64,000 nt of DNA from Naumannella halotolerans (lineage in GTDB: Bacteria; Actinomycetota; Actinomycetes; Propionibacteriales; Propionibacteriaceae). The notes under the pieces are model-generated. The model did not search any database, was not told where the DNA came from, and saw only the letters and a list, made by a program, of their open reading frames with translations. The stretch lies in assembly GCF_004364645.1 (NCBI RefSeq), contig NZ_SOAW01000001.1:2046001-2110000 (forward strand), given 5' to 3'. Made by a program: the position numbers and the translations under genes. Shown in pieces: positions 45,116 to 53,044 of the stretch. Position 1 is the stretch's first letter; every line of letters begins with the position of its first letter.

Positions 45116-45484
45116 TCAGATCACCTCCGGGGCGAGCGAGACGATCCGCATGAACTTCTTCTCGCGAAGCTCACGACCCACCGGGCCGAAGATGCGGGTG
45201 CCTCGGGGCTCGCCGTTCGTGTTCAAGATGACGGCAGCGTTCTCGTCGAACTTGATGTAGGAACCATCGTTGCGACGACGCTCCTTGACGGTCCGCACGA
45301 TGACGGCCTTGACGACCTCACCGCGCTTCACGTTGCCGCCGGGGATGGCGTCCTTCACCGTTGCGACGATGGTGTCACCGACGCCGGCGTAGCGACGACC
45401 AGAGCCACCGAGCACGCGGATGCAGAGGATTTCCTTCGCACCCGTGTTGTCGGCGACCTTCAGTCGCGACTCCTGCTGGATCAT
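45116..45484 (-). CDS. rplN: 50S ribosomal protein uL14
   Basis: A 122-residue L14 ([58 protein letters not shown]). First gene of this block; AGGAG lies upstream. Normally the S10 operon (ending rpmC-rpsQ) precedes rplN, but here a 513-base intergenic region and a divergent siderophore gene do. Confidence 0.99.
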   Translation of the reverse strand: MIQQESRLKVADNTGAKEILCIRVLGGSGRRYAGVGDTIVATVKDAIPGGNVKRGEVVKAVIVRTVKERRRNDGSYIKFDENAAVILNTNGEPRGTRIFGPVGRELREKKFMRIVSLAPEVI

Positions 45485-45695
45485 GTGTTGTGTCTCCTGG
45501 TTGTTTCACCGGTTCCCGCCCACGCACGTACCCCCACCACAGCGTGGAACGGGAACGCACCACAGCAAGGGCACGAGGCGAACAGGCCTGATGGAACGGA
45601 CGATTGTGTGCGATGCTCAGAAAAGGTCCCCGTCGGCCGTTTCACCGTGAGATGTGACTCGGAGATCCGCGGGCACAGTCCTGCGCAACCGGTCA

Positions 45696-45725
45696 ATCGT
45701 AACCCATCGGCCGCGCGGGATGAAA
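45696..45725 (-). promoter_or_regulatory. Candidate promoter for the rplN-rplO block
   Basis: Minus strand: TTTCAT (45725-45720), 18-base spacer, TACGAT (45701-45696), about 210 bases before rplN. Spacing matches the other promoters here; the -35 is only moderate. Confidence 0.4.
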
Positions 45726-45895
45726 TCGGGCCATCGGTAGGCTGCGGACGCACCGCCGGGCAACGCACCGCAACCCCGCTTTCGCGTCCGTCGCATCTCC
45801 GCCGAAGCACAGCCCCCGCCCGTGAGTCCGGTCACCTGCGCCGGGTGTTCTCGGTTACAGCTCGGCCACAGGCTTTGCGCAGCCCGATCACAGCC

Positions 45896-45931
45896 GGTTA
45901 GGGTTACCGACGTTAGGACACGCTTACCTGA
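45896..45931 (+). promoter_or_regulatory. Two IdeR/DtxR-like boxes before siderophore locus B
   Basis: GGTTAGGGTTACC (45896-45908) matches the box core with one mismatch, and TTAGGACACGCTTACCTGA (45913-45931) matches the 19-bp consensus at 15 positions. They lie 67-102 bases before the binding-protein start and imply repression by iron. Confidence 0.65.
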
Positions 45932-45997
45932 CGATCCCATGCGAAAACTCGTGGCGGTAGAGCAGTTCGCCCCCGCCACTCGTTCGAAAGTCGACCC

Positions 45998-46987
45998 ATG
46001 CGCCGTTCCCGTTCCCTGTCCGCCATCGCCGCCATCGCGGCCTCCGCAGCGCTGCTCACCGCCTGCTCCTCCGGTGAAACCGAGACCCCCGCCGGTGACA
46101 GCTCCGCCGCCACCACGACGGTCCAGGTCGAGGACAACTTCGGCACCCAGACCGTGACCGTCCCGCCCACCTCGGTGGTCGCCACCGACAACCGCACCTT
46201 CGAGACCCTCTCGGACTGGGGCGTCCAGCTGGCCGCCGCACCGCGCGCCCTGATGCCGGAGACCATCGCCTACAAGAACGACGAATCGATCGTCGACCTG
46301 GGCAGCCACCAGGAGCCGGACCTGGAGGCCGTCGTCGCCGCCGAGCCAGATCTGATCATCAACGGTCAGCGCTTCTCCCAGTACCGGGAGGACCTGGCCA
46401 CCCTGGCCCCCGATGCCGCGATCGTGGAACTCGACCCGCGCGACGGGGAGCCCTTCGAGGCCGAGCTGAAGCGGCAGACCACCGCGCTCGGACAGATCTT
46501 CGGCAAGGAGACCGAGGCCGAGCAGCTGAACACCGGCCTCGACGATGCGATCGCCCGTGCCCAGGCTGCCTACGACTCCGGTGAGACCGTGATGGCGGTG
46601 AACTCCACCGGCGGTGAACTGGGTTACCTGGCACCGAGCAACGGACGTACCCTCGGGCCGGTCTTCGACACCCTGAGCCTCACCCCGTCGCTGGAACTCG
46701 AGGGCTCCGACTTCCACGAGGGTGACGACATCTCGGTGGAGGCGATTGCCGAGTCCAACCCCGACTGGATCCTGGTGATGGACCGCGATGCAGCGGTCGG
46801 CAGCGACGAGGCGGACTACCAGCCCGCCGCGCAGGTGATCGAGGAGTCCCAGGCGCTGCAGAACGTGACCGCGGTGCAGGAGGGCAACATCGTCTACATG
46901 CCCGATGACACCTACACCAACGAGGGCATCCAGACCTACACCGAGTTCTACAGCAGCCTCGCCGACGCCTTCGAGGCCAAGGGCTGA
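45998..46987 (+). CDS. Ferric-siderophore substrate-binding lipoprotein (locus B)
   Basis: A 329-residue lipoprotein (signal MRRSRSLSAIAAIAASAALL, lipobox LTAC). The fold is that of the siderophore-binding FatB/YclQ group: VEDNFGTQTVTVPPTSVVAT, LEAVVAAEPDLIINGQRFSQ and ESNPDWILVMDRDAAVG, with the long connecting helix. It binds the iron chelate outside the membrane and hands it to the two permeases. Complete, unlike its counterpart in locus A. A strong hairpin separates it from the permease genes. Confidence 0.92.
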   Translation: MRRSRSLSAIAAIAASAALLTACSSGETETPAGDSSAATTTVQVEDNFGTQTVTVPPTSVVATDNRTFETLSDWGVQLAAAPRALMPETIAYKNDESIVDLGSHQEPDLEAVVAAEPDLIINGQRFSQYREDLATLAPDAAIVELDPRDGEPFEAELKRQTTALGQIFGKETEAEQLNTGLDDAIARAQAAYDSGETVMAVNSTGGELGYLAPSNGRTLGPVFDTLSLTPSLELEGSDFHEGDDISVEAIAESNPDWILVMDRDAAVGSDEADYQPAAQVIEESQALQNVTAVQEGNIVYMPDDTYTNEGIQTYTEFYSSLADAFEAKG

Positions 46988-47028
46988 GTGGTCCCGACCC
47001 GACCCGTCGACCGCGATCGATGACCGTC

Positions 47029-47062
47029 GCACCGGCCCCCGCGCAGTTGCGGGGGCCGGTGC
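47029..47062 (+). terminator. Hairpin between the binding-protein and permease genes (locus B)
   Basis: GCACCGGCCCCCGC at 47029-47042 pairs perfectly with GCGGGGGCCGGTGC at 47049-47062; the stem can be extended by CCGTCG/CGACGG around it. It probably acts as a partial terminator or mRNA-stabilising stem, so that more binding protein than permease is made. Confidence 0.75.
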
Positions 47063-47116
47063 CACGACGGTCACGGCCGAGCTCCAGGACTCCACTGCCA
47101 CGATGACACCCACCTG

Positions 47117-48097
47117 ATGACGATCACCACCACCACCGCCGCCCGCAAACAGCGGCTCTTCGACCCCAAGTTGCTGCTCGGCATCCTGGTCGTCGCCGCC
47201 CTCCTGGTCGTCTCCTTGTTCACCGGGGTCTATGACATCTTCGGCAACACCGATGGCGGTGAGATGTTCGCCATCACCCGGATCCCCCGCACCATCGCGC
47301 TGGTCCTGGCCGGCGCCGCGATGGCGATGTGCGGTCTGGTGATGCAGTTGCTGACCCAGAACCGTTTCGTCGAGCCCACCACCACCGGCACCACGGAATG
47401 GGCCGGTCTGGGGATGCTCACGGTGATGATCACCTTCCCCACCGCCGGTTTGAACCTGCGGATGATCGGCGCGATCGCCTTCGCCTTCGTCGGCACGATG
47501 ATCTTCTTCCTCTTCCTGCGGCGGGTGACCCTGCGTTTCTCCCTGATCGTGCCGATCATCGGCATCATGCTCGGCGCCGTCGTCAGTTCGATCTCCACCT
47601 TCGTGGCCCTGCAGACGAACATGTTGCAGAGCCTCGGCGTCTGGTTCGCCGGCAGTTTCACCTCGGTGCTGCGGGGGCAGTACGAGCTTCTCTGGATCGT
47701 CGCCGCGGTCGGTGTCGTGGTCTTCCTGGCCGCCGACCGATTCACCGTCGCCGGGCTCGGCGAGGACATCGCCACCAATGTCGGGGTCAACTACAACCGG
47801 GTGATCTTCCTGGGTACGGGGTTGATCGCGATCGCGACCGGGGTGGTCACCGTGGTCGTCGGCAACCTGCCGTTCCTCGGCCTGATCGTGCCGAACCTGG
47901 TCTCGATGGTCCGCGGGGACGACCTGCGCAGCAACCTTTCCTGGGTCTGCCTGACCGGGATCGCCATCGTCACCGTCTGTGACCTGTTCGGCCGGTTGGT
48001 GATCATGCCCTTCGAAGTACCGGTCTCGGTGATCCTGGGGATCTTCGGTTCGGTGGTCTTCATCGCCTTGTTGTTGAGGCAGCGTCGCCGTGGCTGA
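47117..48097 (+). CDS. Ferric-siderophore ABC permease (FatD/YclN type, locus B)
   Basis: A 326-residue FecCD-family permease with about nine helices (FAITRIPRTIALVLAGAAMA; VMQLLTQNRFVEPTTTGTTE; NLPFLGLIVPNLVSMVRGDD). The QNRFVEPTTTG loop is characteristic of the YclN/FatD branch. The stop overlaps the next permease by eight bases. The ribosome site is weak. Confidence 0.93.
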   Translation: MTITTTTAARKQRLFDPKLLLGILVVAALLVVSLFTGVYDIFGNTDGGEMFAITRIPRTIALVLAGAAMAMCGLVMQLLTQNRFVEPTTTGTTEWAGLGMLTVMITFPTAGLNLRMIGAIAFAFVGTMIFFLFLRRVTLRFSLIVPIIGIMLGAVVSSISTFVALQTNMLQSLGVWFAGSFTSVLRGQYELLWIVAAVGVVVFLAADRFTVAGLGEDIATNVGVNYNRVIFLGTGLIAIATGVVTVVVGNLPFLGLIVPNLVSMVRGDDLRSNLSWVCLTGIAIVTVCDLFGRLVIMPFEVPVSVILGIFGSVVFIALLLRQRRRG

Positions 48098-49127
48098 GTC
48101 GACCCGTACCGCCGAGACGGTCTCCCACCCCGGTTCCGGTGCCCTCTCGGCCCCGGGTGCCGCCCGTCGCTACTGGCTGGTCCTCACCGCGCTGGCCCTG
48201 GTCGGCGGGCTCAGCGGTTTCGGCCTGCTCGCCTGGGACAATCCGATGCCGGTCGGCTCCCGCGGGTTCTGGTTGATCGCCAACCTGCGGACCGAGAACC
48301 TGATCGTGATGGCGGTGGTCGCATTCTGCCAGACCCTGGCGACCGTCAGCTTCCAGACCGTCACCAACAACCGGATCATCACGCCCTCGATCATGGGCTT
48401 CGAGTCGCTCTACGTGGCGATCCAGACCGCCTCGGTCTACTTCCTCGGTGCTGCCGGACTGGCGATGCTGCAGGGCGTACCCCAGTTCATCCTGCAGGTG
48501 TTGTTGATGGTCGGCTTCGCCCTGCTGCTCTACGGCTGGCTGCTGTCGGGCAGGTACGGGAACCTGCACGTGATGTTGCTGATCGGCATCATCACCGGCG
48601 GTGGCCTCGGGTCGGTCTCGGCCTTCATGCAGCGGCTGTTGACCCCGAGCGAGTTCGACCTGCTGGCTGCCCGGTTGTTCGGCTCGGTCAGCAATGCCGA
48701 TGCCGACTACCTGCCGATCGCGATCCCGCTCTGCCTGGTCGCCGGGATCGCCTTGTGGTGGAAGGCCCGGAGCCTGAACGTGCTCGCCCTGGGCAAGGAC
48801 GTCGCGCAGAACCTGGGGCTGCGGCACCGCACGCAGACCATGCAGGTGTTGTTCCTGGTCTCGATCCTGATGGCGGTCTCCACCTCCCTGGTCGGACCGA
48901 TGACCTTCTTCGGCTTCCTCGCCGCGACCCTGGCCTACCAGTTCGCCGGCACCTACGACCATCGCTACATCTTCCCGGTCGCCCTGCTCACCGGGTTCTC
49001 GGTGCTGACCCTGGCCTACTTCGTGATGAACCACATCTTCTACGCCCAGGGTGTGGTCTCGATCATCATCGAACTGGTCGGCGGCTCGGTCTTCCTGATC
49101 GTCATCCTGCGGAAGGGACGCCTGTGA
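48090..49127 (+). CDS. Ferric-siderophore ABC permease (FatC/YclO type, locus B)
   Basis: A 345-residue FecCD-family permease (VSFQTVTNNRIITPSIMGFE; STSLVGPMTFFGFLAATLAY; FVMNHIFYAQGVVSIIIELV). The TNNRIITPSIMGFES loop marks the YclO/FatC branch. Translationally coupled to both neighbours (overlaps of eight and four bases). Confidence 0.93.
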   Translation: MAESTRTAETVSHPGSGALSAPGAARRYWLVLTALALVGGLSGFGLLAWDNPMPVGSRGFWLIANLRTENLIVMAVVAFCQTLATVSFQTVTNNRIITPSIMGFESLYVAIQTASVYFLGAAGLAMLQGVPQFILQVLLMVGFALLLYGWLLSGRYGNLHVMLLIGIITGGGLGSVSAFMQRLLTPSEFDLLAARLFGSVSNADADYLPIAIPLCLVAGIALWWKARSLNVLALGKDVAQNLGLRHRTQTMQVLFLVSILMAVSTSLVGPMTFFGFLAATLAYQFAGTYDHRYIFPVALLTGFSVLTLAYFVMNHIFYAQGVVSIIIELVGGSVFLIVILRKGRL

Positions 49128-49879
49128 TCACCCTCAACGAGGTGCAGAAGCGCTACAGCTCCGAGGTCGAGATCGGCCCGGTCAGCCTGACGATCCCCGC
49201 CGGCGGGGTGACCGCGCTGATCGGACCGAACGGTGCGGGCAAGTCGACGCTGCTGACCATGATCGGCCGTCTGCTGGACATCGACGCCGGCAGCGTGGAG
49301 GTGGCCGGTCACGACGTCAGCACCACTCCTTCACGGGAGCTGGCCAAGATCATCTCCATCCTCCGGCAGGAGAACAACTTCGTCACCCGGTTGACCATCC
49401 GGCAGCTGGTGGCCTTCGGCCGCTTCCCCTACAACCGGGGGCGGCTGACGACCGAGGACGAGCAGATCATCGACCGGGCGATCGACTTCCTCGATCTGGC
49501 CGAGTTGCAGGATCGCTATCTCGATCAGCTTTCCGGCGGCCAGCGGCAGCGCGCCTATGTGGCGATGGTGCTCGCCCAGGACACCCCCTTCGTGCTGCTC
49601 GACGAACCGCTGAACAGCCTGGACATGAAACATGCCCGGGCGATGATGCAGCAGTTGCGGCGGGCCGCCGACGAACTCGGCCGGACGATCGTGGTGGTGC
49701 TGCACGATGTGAACTTCGCCTCCCACTACGCCGATTGGATCTGCGCGGTGAAGGACGGTGTGGTCGCCGAGTTCGGCACCGCCGAGGAGATCATGACCGA
49801 CGAGGTGCTGAGCCGGATCTTCGACACCCCGGTGCAGGTGATCGACGGCCCGCACGGGCGCCTGGCCGCCTACTTCTGA
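49124..49879 (+). CDS. Ferric-siderophore ABC transporter ATPase (YclP/FatE type, locus B)
   Basis: A 251-residue ATPase with all motifs: Walker A GPNGAGKST, Q-loop LRQENNF, signature LSGGQRQRA, Walker B FVLLDEPLNSLD and switch LHDVNFASHYAD. It powers the two permeases. GTG 49124 overlaps the preceding stop (GTGA). Intact, in contrast to the locus A ATPase. Confidence 0.95.
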   Translation: MITLNEVQKRYSSEVEIGPVSLTIPAGGVTALIGPNGAGKSTLLTMIGRLLDIDAGSVEVAGHDVSTTPSRELAKIISILRQENNFVTRLTIRQLVAFGRFPYNRGRLTTEDEQIIDRAIDFLDLAELQDRYLDQLSGGQRQRAYVAMVLAQDTPFVLLDEPLNSLDMKHARAMMQQLRRAADELGRTIVVVLHDVNFASHYADWICAVKDGVVAEFGTAEEIMTDEVLSRIFDTPVQVIDGPHGRLAAYF

Positions 49880-49897
49880 TCCGCCTGCCCAGGGCCG

Positions 49898-49935
49898 GGT
49901 GAGAACACGCCGGTGAGAACCCGCCGGGGTGAGAA
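49898..49935 (+). repeat. Three GGTGAGAA direct repeats before the LysR gene
   Basis: GGTGAGAA occurs at 49898-49905, 49912-49919 and 49928-49935, ending ten bases before the GTG start. Possibly operator sites or chance. Confidence 0.45.
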
Positions 49936-49944
49936 GCTGGGTCG

Positions 49945-50859
49945 GTGGACCGACGCCAGCTGACCCATTTCCTCGCGGTCGCCCATGCCGGCAGCCTGAC
50001 CCGGGCGGCGGCCCATCTGCGGATCGCCCAGCCCTCGTTGTCCCACAGCATCCGGGCCCTGGAGACCGAACTCGGCACGCAGTTGTTCGAACGTCTCGGC
50101 CGCGGGGTGGCGCTGACGCCGGCCGGCGAGGCACTGGTGGAACCGGCCGCGCGTACCCTGCGTGCCTTCGAGATCGCCGCCAGCACGGTCCGCTCGGTCG
50201 ACAACGACGAGTTCGGCACCCTGCGGATCATCGGCAGCACCCTGTGGGCGCTGACACCCCTGGTGCCCCTGGTCACCGAGTTCCGGCGGTTGATGCCGAA
50301 TGTCCGGGTGAGCGTCTCCGATCCCGAACATCGCGACGACGTGCTGGAGCAGGTACGTACCGGCCGGGTGGATCTCGGCCTGTTGGAAGGTCCACCGCCG
50401 GCCGGTCGGTTCGCCAGTCAGTACCTGGCCGATCTGGAACTGCTGGCGGTCCTGCCACCGAACCACGCCCGGTCGGTCGACAGTGAGACACCGGTGACGA
50501 TCGAGGAGCTGGCCGAGATCGGCCTGATCTCCACCCCGACCGGGACCGCCCTGCGCACCCACCTGGACCAGCGACTGGATCTGGCCGACCGCTCCGGTCA
50601 GGTGCAGATCGAGACCGCCCACCTCGCGGCCCTGGTGCCCCTGGTGCTCTCCGGTGCCGGTGCGGCACTGCTGCCCGAGGGCATGGCCGCCACGGCGATC
50701 GAGAAGGGAGCGACCGTGGTCGGGCTGGCACCGCCTTCGCTGGCCCGCGTCTCGCTGATCTGGCGAGCCGGGCAGCTCGACCCGCGGTCACGCACGATGC
50801 TCACCCTGGCGCGCGAGTTCTACGGCACTGTGGAGACCGATCAGTCCGGCGAACTATAG
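49945..50859 (+). CDS. LysR-family transcriptional regulator
   Basis: A 304-residue LysR protein. The N-terminal winged helix-turn-helix is clear (MDRRQLTHFLAVAHAGSLTR; AQPSLSHSIRALETELGTQL; LTPAGEALVEPA), followed by the effector domain (GTLRIIGSTLWALTPLVPLV). LysR regulators usually control a neighbouring gene; the TauD-type gene 131 bases downstream is the most likely target although it is co-directional. GTG start. Confidence 0.92.
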   Translation: MDRRQLTHFLAVAHAGSLTRAAAHLRIAQPSLSHSIRALETELGTQLFERLGRGVALTPAGEALVEPAARTLRAFEIAASTVRSVDNDEFGTLRIIGSTLWALTPLVPLVTEFRRLMPNVRVSVSDPEHRDDVLEQVRTGRVDLGLLEGPPPAGRFASQYLADLELLAVLPPNHARSVDSETPVTIEELAEIGLISTPTGTALRTHLDQRLDLADRSGQVQIETAHLAALVPLVLSGAGAALLPEGMAATAIEKGATVVGLAPPSLARVSLIWRAGQLDPRSRTMLTLAREFYGTVETDQSGEL

Positions 50860-50871
50860 ATAGCGTCTATA
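50855..50871. promoter_or_regulatory. Inverted repeat overlapping the LysR stop codon
   Basis: TATAGA (50855-50860), five bases, TCTATA (50866-50871): a perfect AT-rich dyad unusual in this GC-rich DNA, upstream of the TauD-type gene. Could be an operator. Confidence 0.45.
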
Positions 50872-50926
50872 CCTGGAACAGAAGACTGGTCTCGGTCACA
50901 TCCTGGAATCCACTCCTCACAACGAA

Positions 50927-50941
50927 TTAGGAACCTAACCT
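50927..50941 (+). promoter_or_regulatory. TTAGG-N2-CCTAA palindrome before the TauD-type gene
   Basis: TTAGGAACCTAACCT contains a perfect TTAGG/CCTAA palindrome and a half-site like that of IdeR (CCTAACCT), about 50-64 bases before the start codon. The full 19-bp iron box is not present, so iron control is only suggested. Confidence 0.35.
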
Positions 50942-50990
50942 CTTCAGTGTCGTATCGTGCATTTCGAGATGAGGCACCGAAGGAGACAGC

Positions 50991-51932
50991 ATGACCCTGA
51001 CCAGCGAACCCCTCGCCCGCACCACCGGTGACACCCTGTCGGTACAGCAGCTGAACGGCCGGATCGGTGCATCCCTCAGCGGCGTTCGCCTGAGCGGTGA
51101 CCTGGACCCGGCCACGGTCGCCGCGATCCGTGCCGCCCTGCTGCAGCACAAGGTCGTGTTCTTCCGCGGTCAGCATCACCTCGACGACGATTCCCACGCC
51201 ACCTTCGCCGAACTGCTCGGCACCCTCACCACCGCCCATCCGACGGTCAACACCGGCAGCGCGAAGGTCCTGCGGGTCACCGCCAACCGGGGTATGGCGG
51301 CCAATGCCTGGCACACCGACGTCTCCTTCGTCGATCGCGTGCCGGCGATCAGCGTGCTCCGGCCGGTCACCCTGCCCGAGTACGGCGGCAACACCGTCTG
51401 GGCCAACACCGTCGCCGCCTATGACGCCCTGCCGGCGCCGCTGAAGGCCCTGGTGGACAACCTGTGGGCGGTGCACACCAACTCCTACGACTACGCCCAG
51501 CGCGACGAGGAGCATGACGAACCCGACGCCAACTACTCCCGCGCCGACTTCGCCGCGACGCCGCTGGAGACCCGTCATCCGGTCGTCCACGTGCACCCCG
51601 AGACCGGCGAGCGGGCGCTGTTGCTGGGCAACTTCGTGAAGGGCTTCGAGGGCTTCAACCACACCGAGTCGGTGCAGCTGTTCAACCTGCTGCAGAACCG
51701 GATCCAGAAGCTGGAGAACACCATCCGCTGGCAGTGGCAGCCCGGCGACGTGGCGATGTGGGACAACCGCGCCACCCAGCACTATGCGGTGGCCGATTTC
51801 GACACCTGCCCGCGGGAGATGCGACGGATCACCGTCTCCGGCGACGTCCCGGTCTCGATCGGCGGCGAGCGCTCGGTGATGCTGAAGGGCGACTCGGCGG
51901 TCTATGCCCGCCTGGACTCACTGATCAGCTGA
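50991..51932 (+). CDS. TauD/TfdA-family Fe(II)/2-oxoglutarate dioxygenase
   Basis: A 313-residue non-haem iron enzyme. The iron triad is visible: His108-x-Asp110 (NAWHTDVSF) and His264 ([12 protein letters not shown]), with a following Arg (EMRRITV) for 2-oxoglutarate. Members oxidise taurine, alkyl sulphates or related compounds to release sulphite; the present subgroup resembles actinobacterial taurine/alkylsulphate dioxygenases but no sulphonate transporter is adjacent. GAAGGAG before ATG 50991 supports the start. Confidence 0.92.
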   Translation: MTLTSEPLARTTGDTLSVQQLNGRIGASLSGVRLSGDLDPATVAAIRAALLQHKVVFFRGQHHLDDDSHATFAELLGTLTTAHPTVNTGSAKVLRVTANRGMAANAWHTDVSFVDRVPAISVLRPVTLPEYGGNTVWANTVAAYDALPAPLKALVDNLWAVHTNSYDYAQRDEEHDEPDANYSRADFAATPLETRHPVVHVHPETGERALLLGNFVKGFEGFNHTESVQLFNLLQNRIQKLENTIRWQWQPGDVAMWDNRATQHYAVADFDTCPREMRRITVSGDVPVSIGGERSVMLKGDSAVYARLDSLIS

Positions 51933-51946
51933 GCGAGGATCGGCTG

Positions 51947-51973
51947 CGGGTCCGGGCACCGAGCCCGGACCCG
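51947..51973. terminator. Bidirectional terminator between tauD-type gene and glpX
   Basis: CGGGTCCGGGC (51947-51957) pairs perfectly with GCCCGGACCCG (51963-51973) over ACCGA, between two convergent genes. Confidence 0.88.
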
Positions 51974-51981
51974 TACCTGTC

Positions 51982-52965
51982 TCAGCCCAGCCACTTCTCC
52001 ACCAGGTGGTCGGCGCTGACCCGCCGGATGGTGCCCGAGCGACCGCGCAGGATGATGCTCTCGGTACGGATGATCGGGCCCAGCTGATGCACCCCGGAGA
52101 CCAGGCTGCCGTCGGTCACCCCGGTGGCGACGAAGAAGGTGTTGTCGCCCCCGACCAGTTCGTCGGCGGTGTAGACGTGGTCGAACTTCAGCCCGGCATC
52201 GATGCCGTGCTGCTTCTCCTCGTCGTCCTTCGGCGCGAGCACGGTCTGGATCAATCCGCCCAGCGCCTTCACCGCGCAGGCGGTGGCCACTCCCTCGGGG
52301 CTGCCGCCGATGCCCAGGCACATGTCGAACTGGCCGTCGCGGCTGGCGGCATCGATACCGCCGGCGACGTCGCCGTCGAGCAACAGGCTGGTCCCGGCAC
52401 CGGCCTCGTGCACCTGGGCGATCAGCCCCGCATGCCGCGGCCGGTCCAGGATCGCCACCTTCAGCTCCCCGACCGGTTTGTCCAGGGCCTTGGCCAGCGC
52501 CCGCAGGTTCTCCCCCACCGGCTGCCGGATGTCGACCACGCCGATCCCGGCGGCGCCGCAGACCAGCTTGTCCATGTAGAAGACCGAGGAAGCGTCCAGC
52601 ATGGTCCCGCGGTCGGAGGCGGCGATCATCGAGATCGCATTCGGCCGGCCGGCGGCGGTCAGCGAGGTGCCGTCGATCGGGTCCACGGCGATGTCACATT
52701 CGGGGCCCTCGCCGTTGCCGACGACCTCGCCGTTGTACAGCATCGGGGCCTCGTCCTTCTCCCCCTCGCCGATCACCACGGTGCCGCGGAAGTTGACCGT
52801 GGCGAGGAACTTGCGCATGGCATCGACCGCCGCACCGTCGGCAGCGTTCTTGTCCCCCTTGCCGATGAACGGCACGGCACGGATCGCCGCTCCCTCGGTC
52901 GCCCGGACGAGCTCCAGGGCGAGGTTGCGGTCGGGGTGCTGGTACACGTCGGCAGTCTCGGACAT
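51982..52965 (-). CDS. glpX: Fructose-1,6-bisphosphatase, class II
   Basis: A 327-residue GlpX-type phosphatase for gluconeogenesis. Motifs: IGEGEKDEAPMLYNGE, the metal-binding DIAVDPIDGTSLTAAGRPNA and GIGGSPEGVATACAVKALGG. The class II enzyme is the usual FBPase in actinobacteria. ATG 52965 (MSETADVYQHPDRNLALELV) is favoured over the ATG-like extension to 53022 because it matches the conserved N-terminus. Confidence 0.96.
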   Translation of the reverse strand: MSETADVYQHPDRNLALELVRATEGAAIRAVPFIGKGDKNAADGAAVDAMRKFLATVNFRGTVVIGEGEKDEAPMLYNGEVVGNGEGPECDIAVDPIDGTSLTAAGRPNAISMIAASDRGTMLDASSVFYMDKLVCGAAGIGVVDIRQPVGENLRALAKALDKPVGELKVAILDRPRHAGLIAQVHEAGAGTSLLLDGDVAGGIDAASRDGQFDMCLGIGGSPEGVATACAVKALGGLIQTVLAPKDDEEKQHGIDAGLKFDHVYTADELVGGDNTFFVATGVTDGSLVSGVHQLGPIIRTESIILRGRSGTIRRVSADHLVEKWLG

Positions 52966-53044
52966 CAGCTGGTCACTCCGTCGGATCGCGGGCGGTACGG
53001 CGCCTCCGTACCCAGCGCCCATGCTACTGGTCGGCGACCACCGC

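Larger units (their letters stand above)
45485..45997. other. Intergenic region between rplN and the siderophore-binding gene
   Basis: No gene is supported in these 513 bases. It holds a candidate promoter for the rplN block (45696-45725), a long untranslated leader of about 200 bases before rplN, and two iron-box-like sequences near 45896-45931 for the divergent siderophore operon. Confidence 0.6.

Noticed and set aside
45940-46157. Upstream ATG and reading frame before the locus B binding protein
   Set aside because: It is out of frame with the lipoprotein, overlaps its signal peptide and encodes Pro-rich low-complexity sequence.
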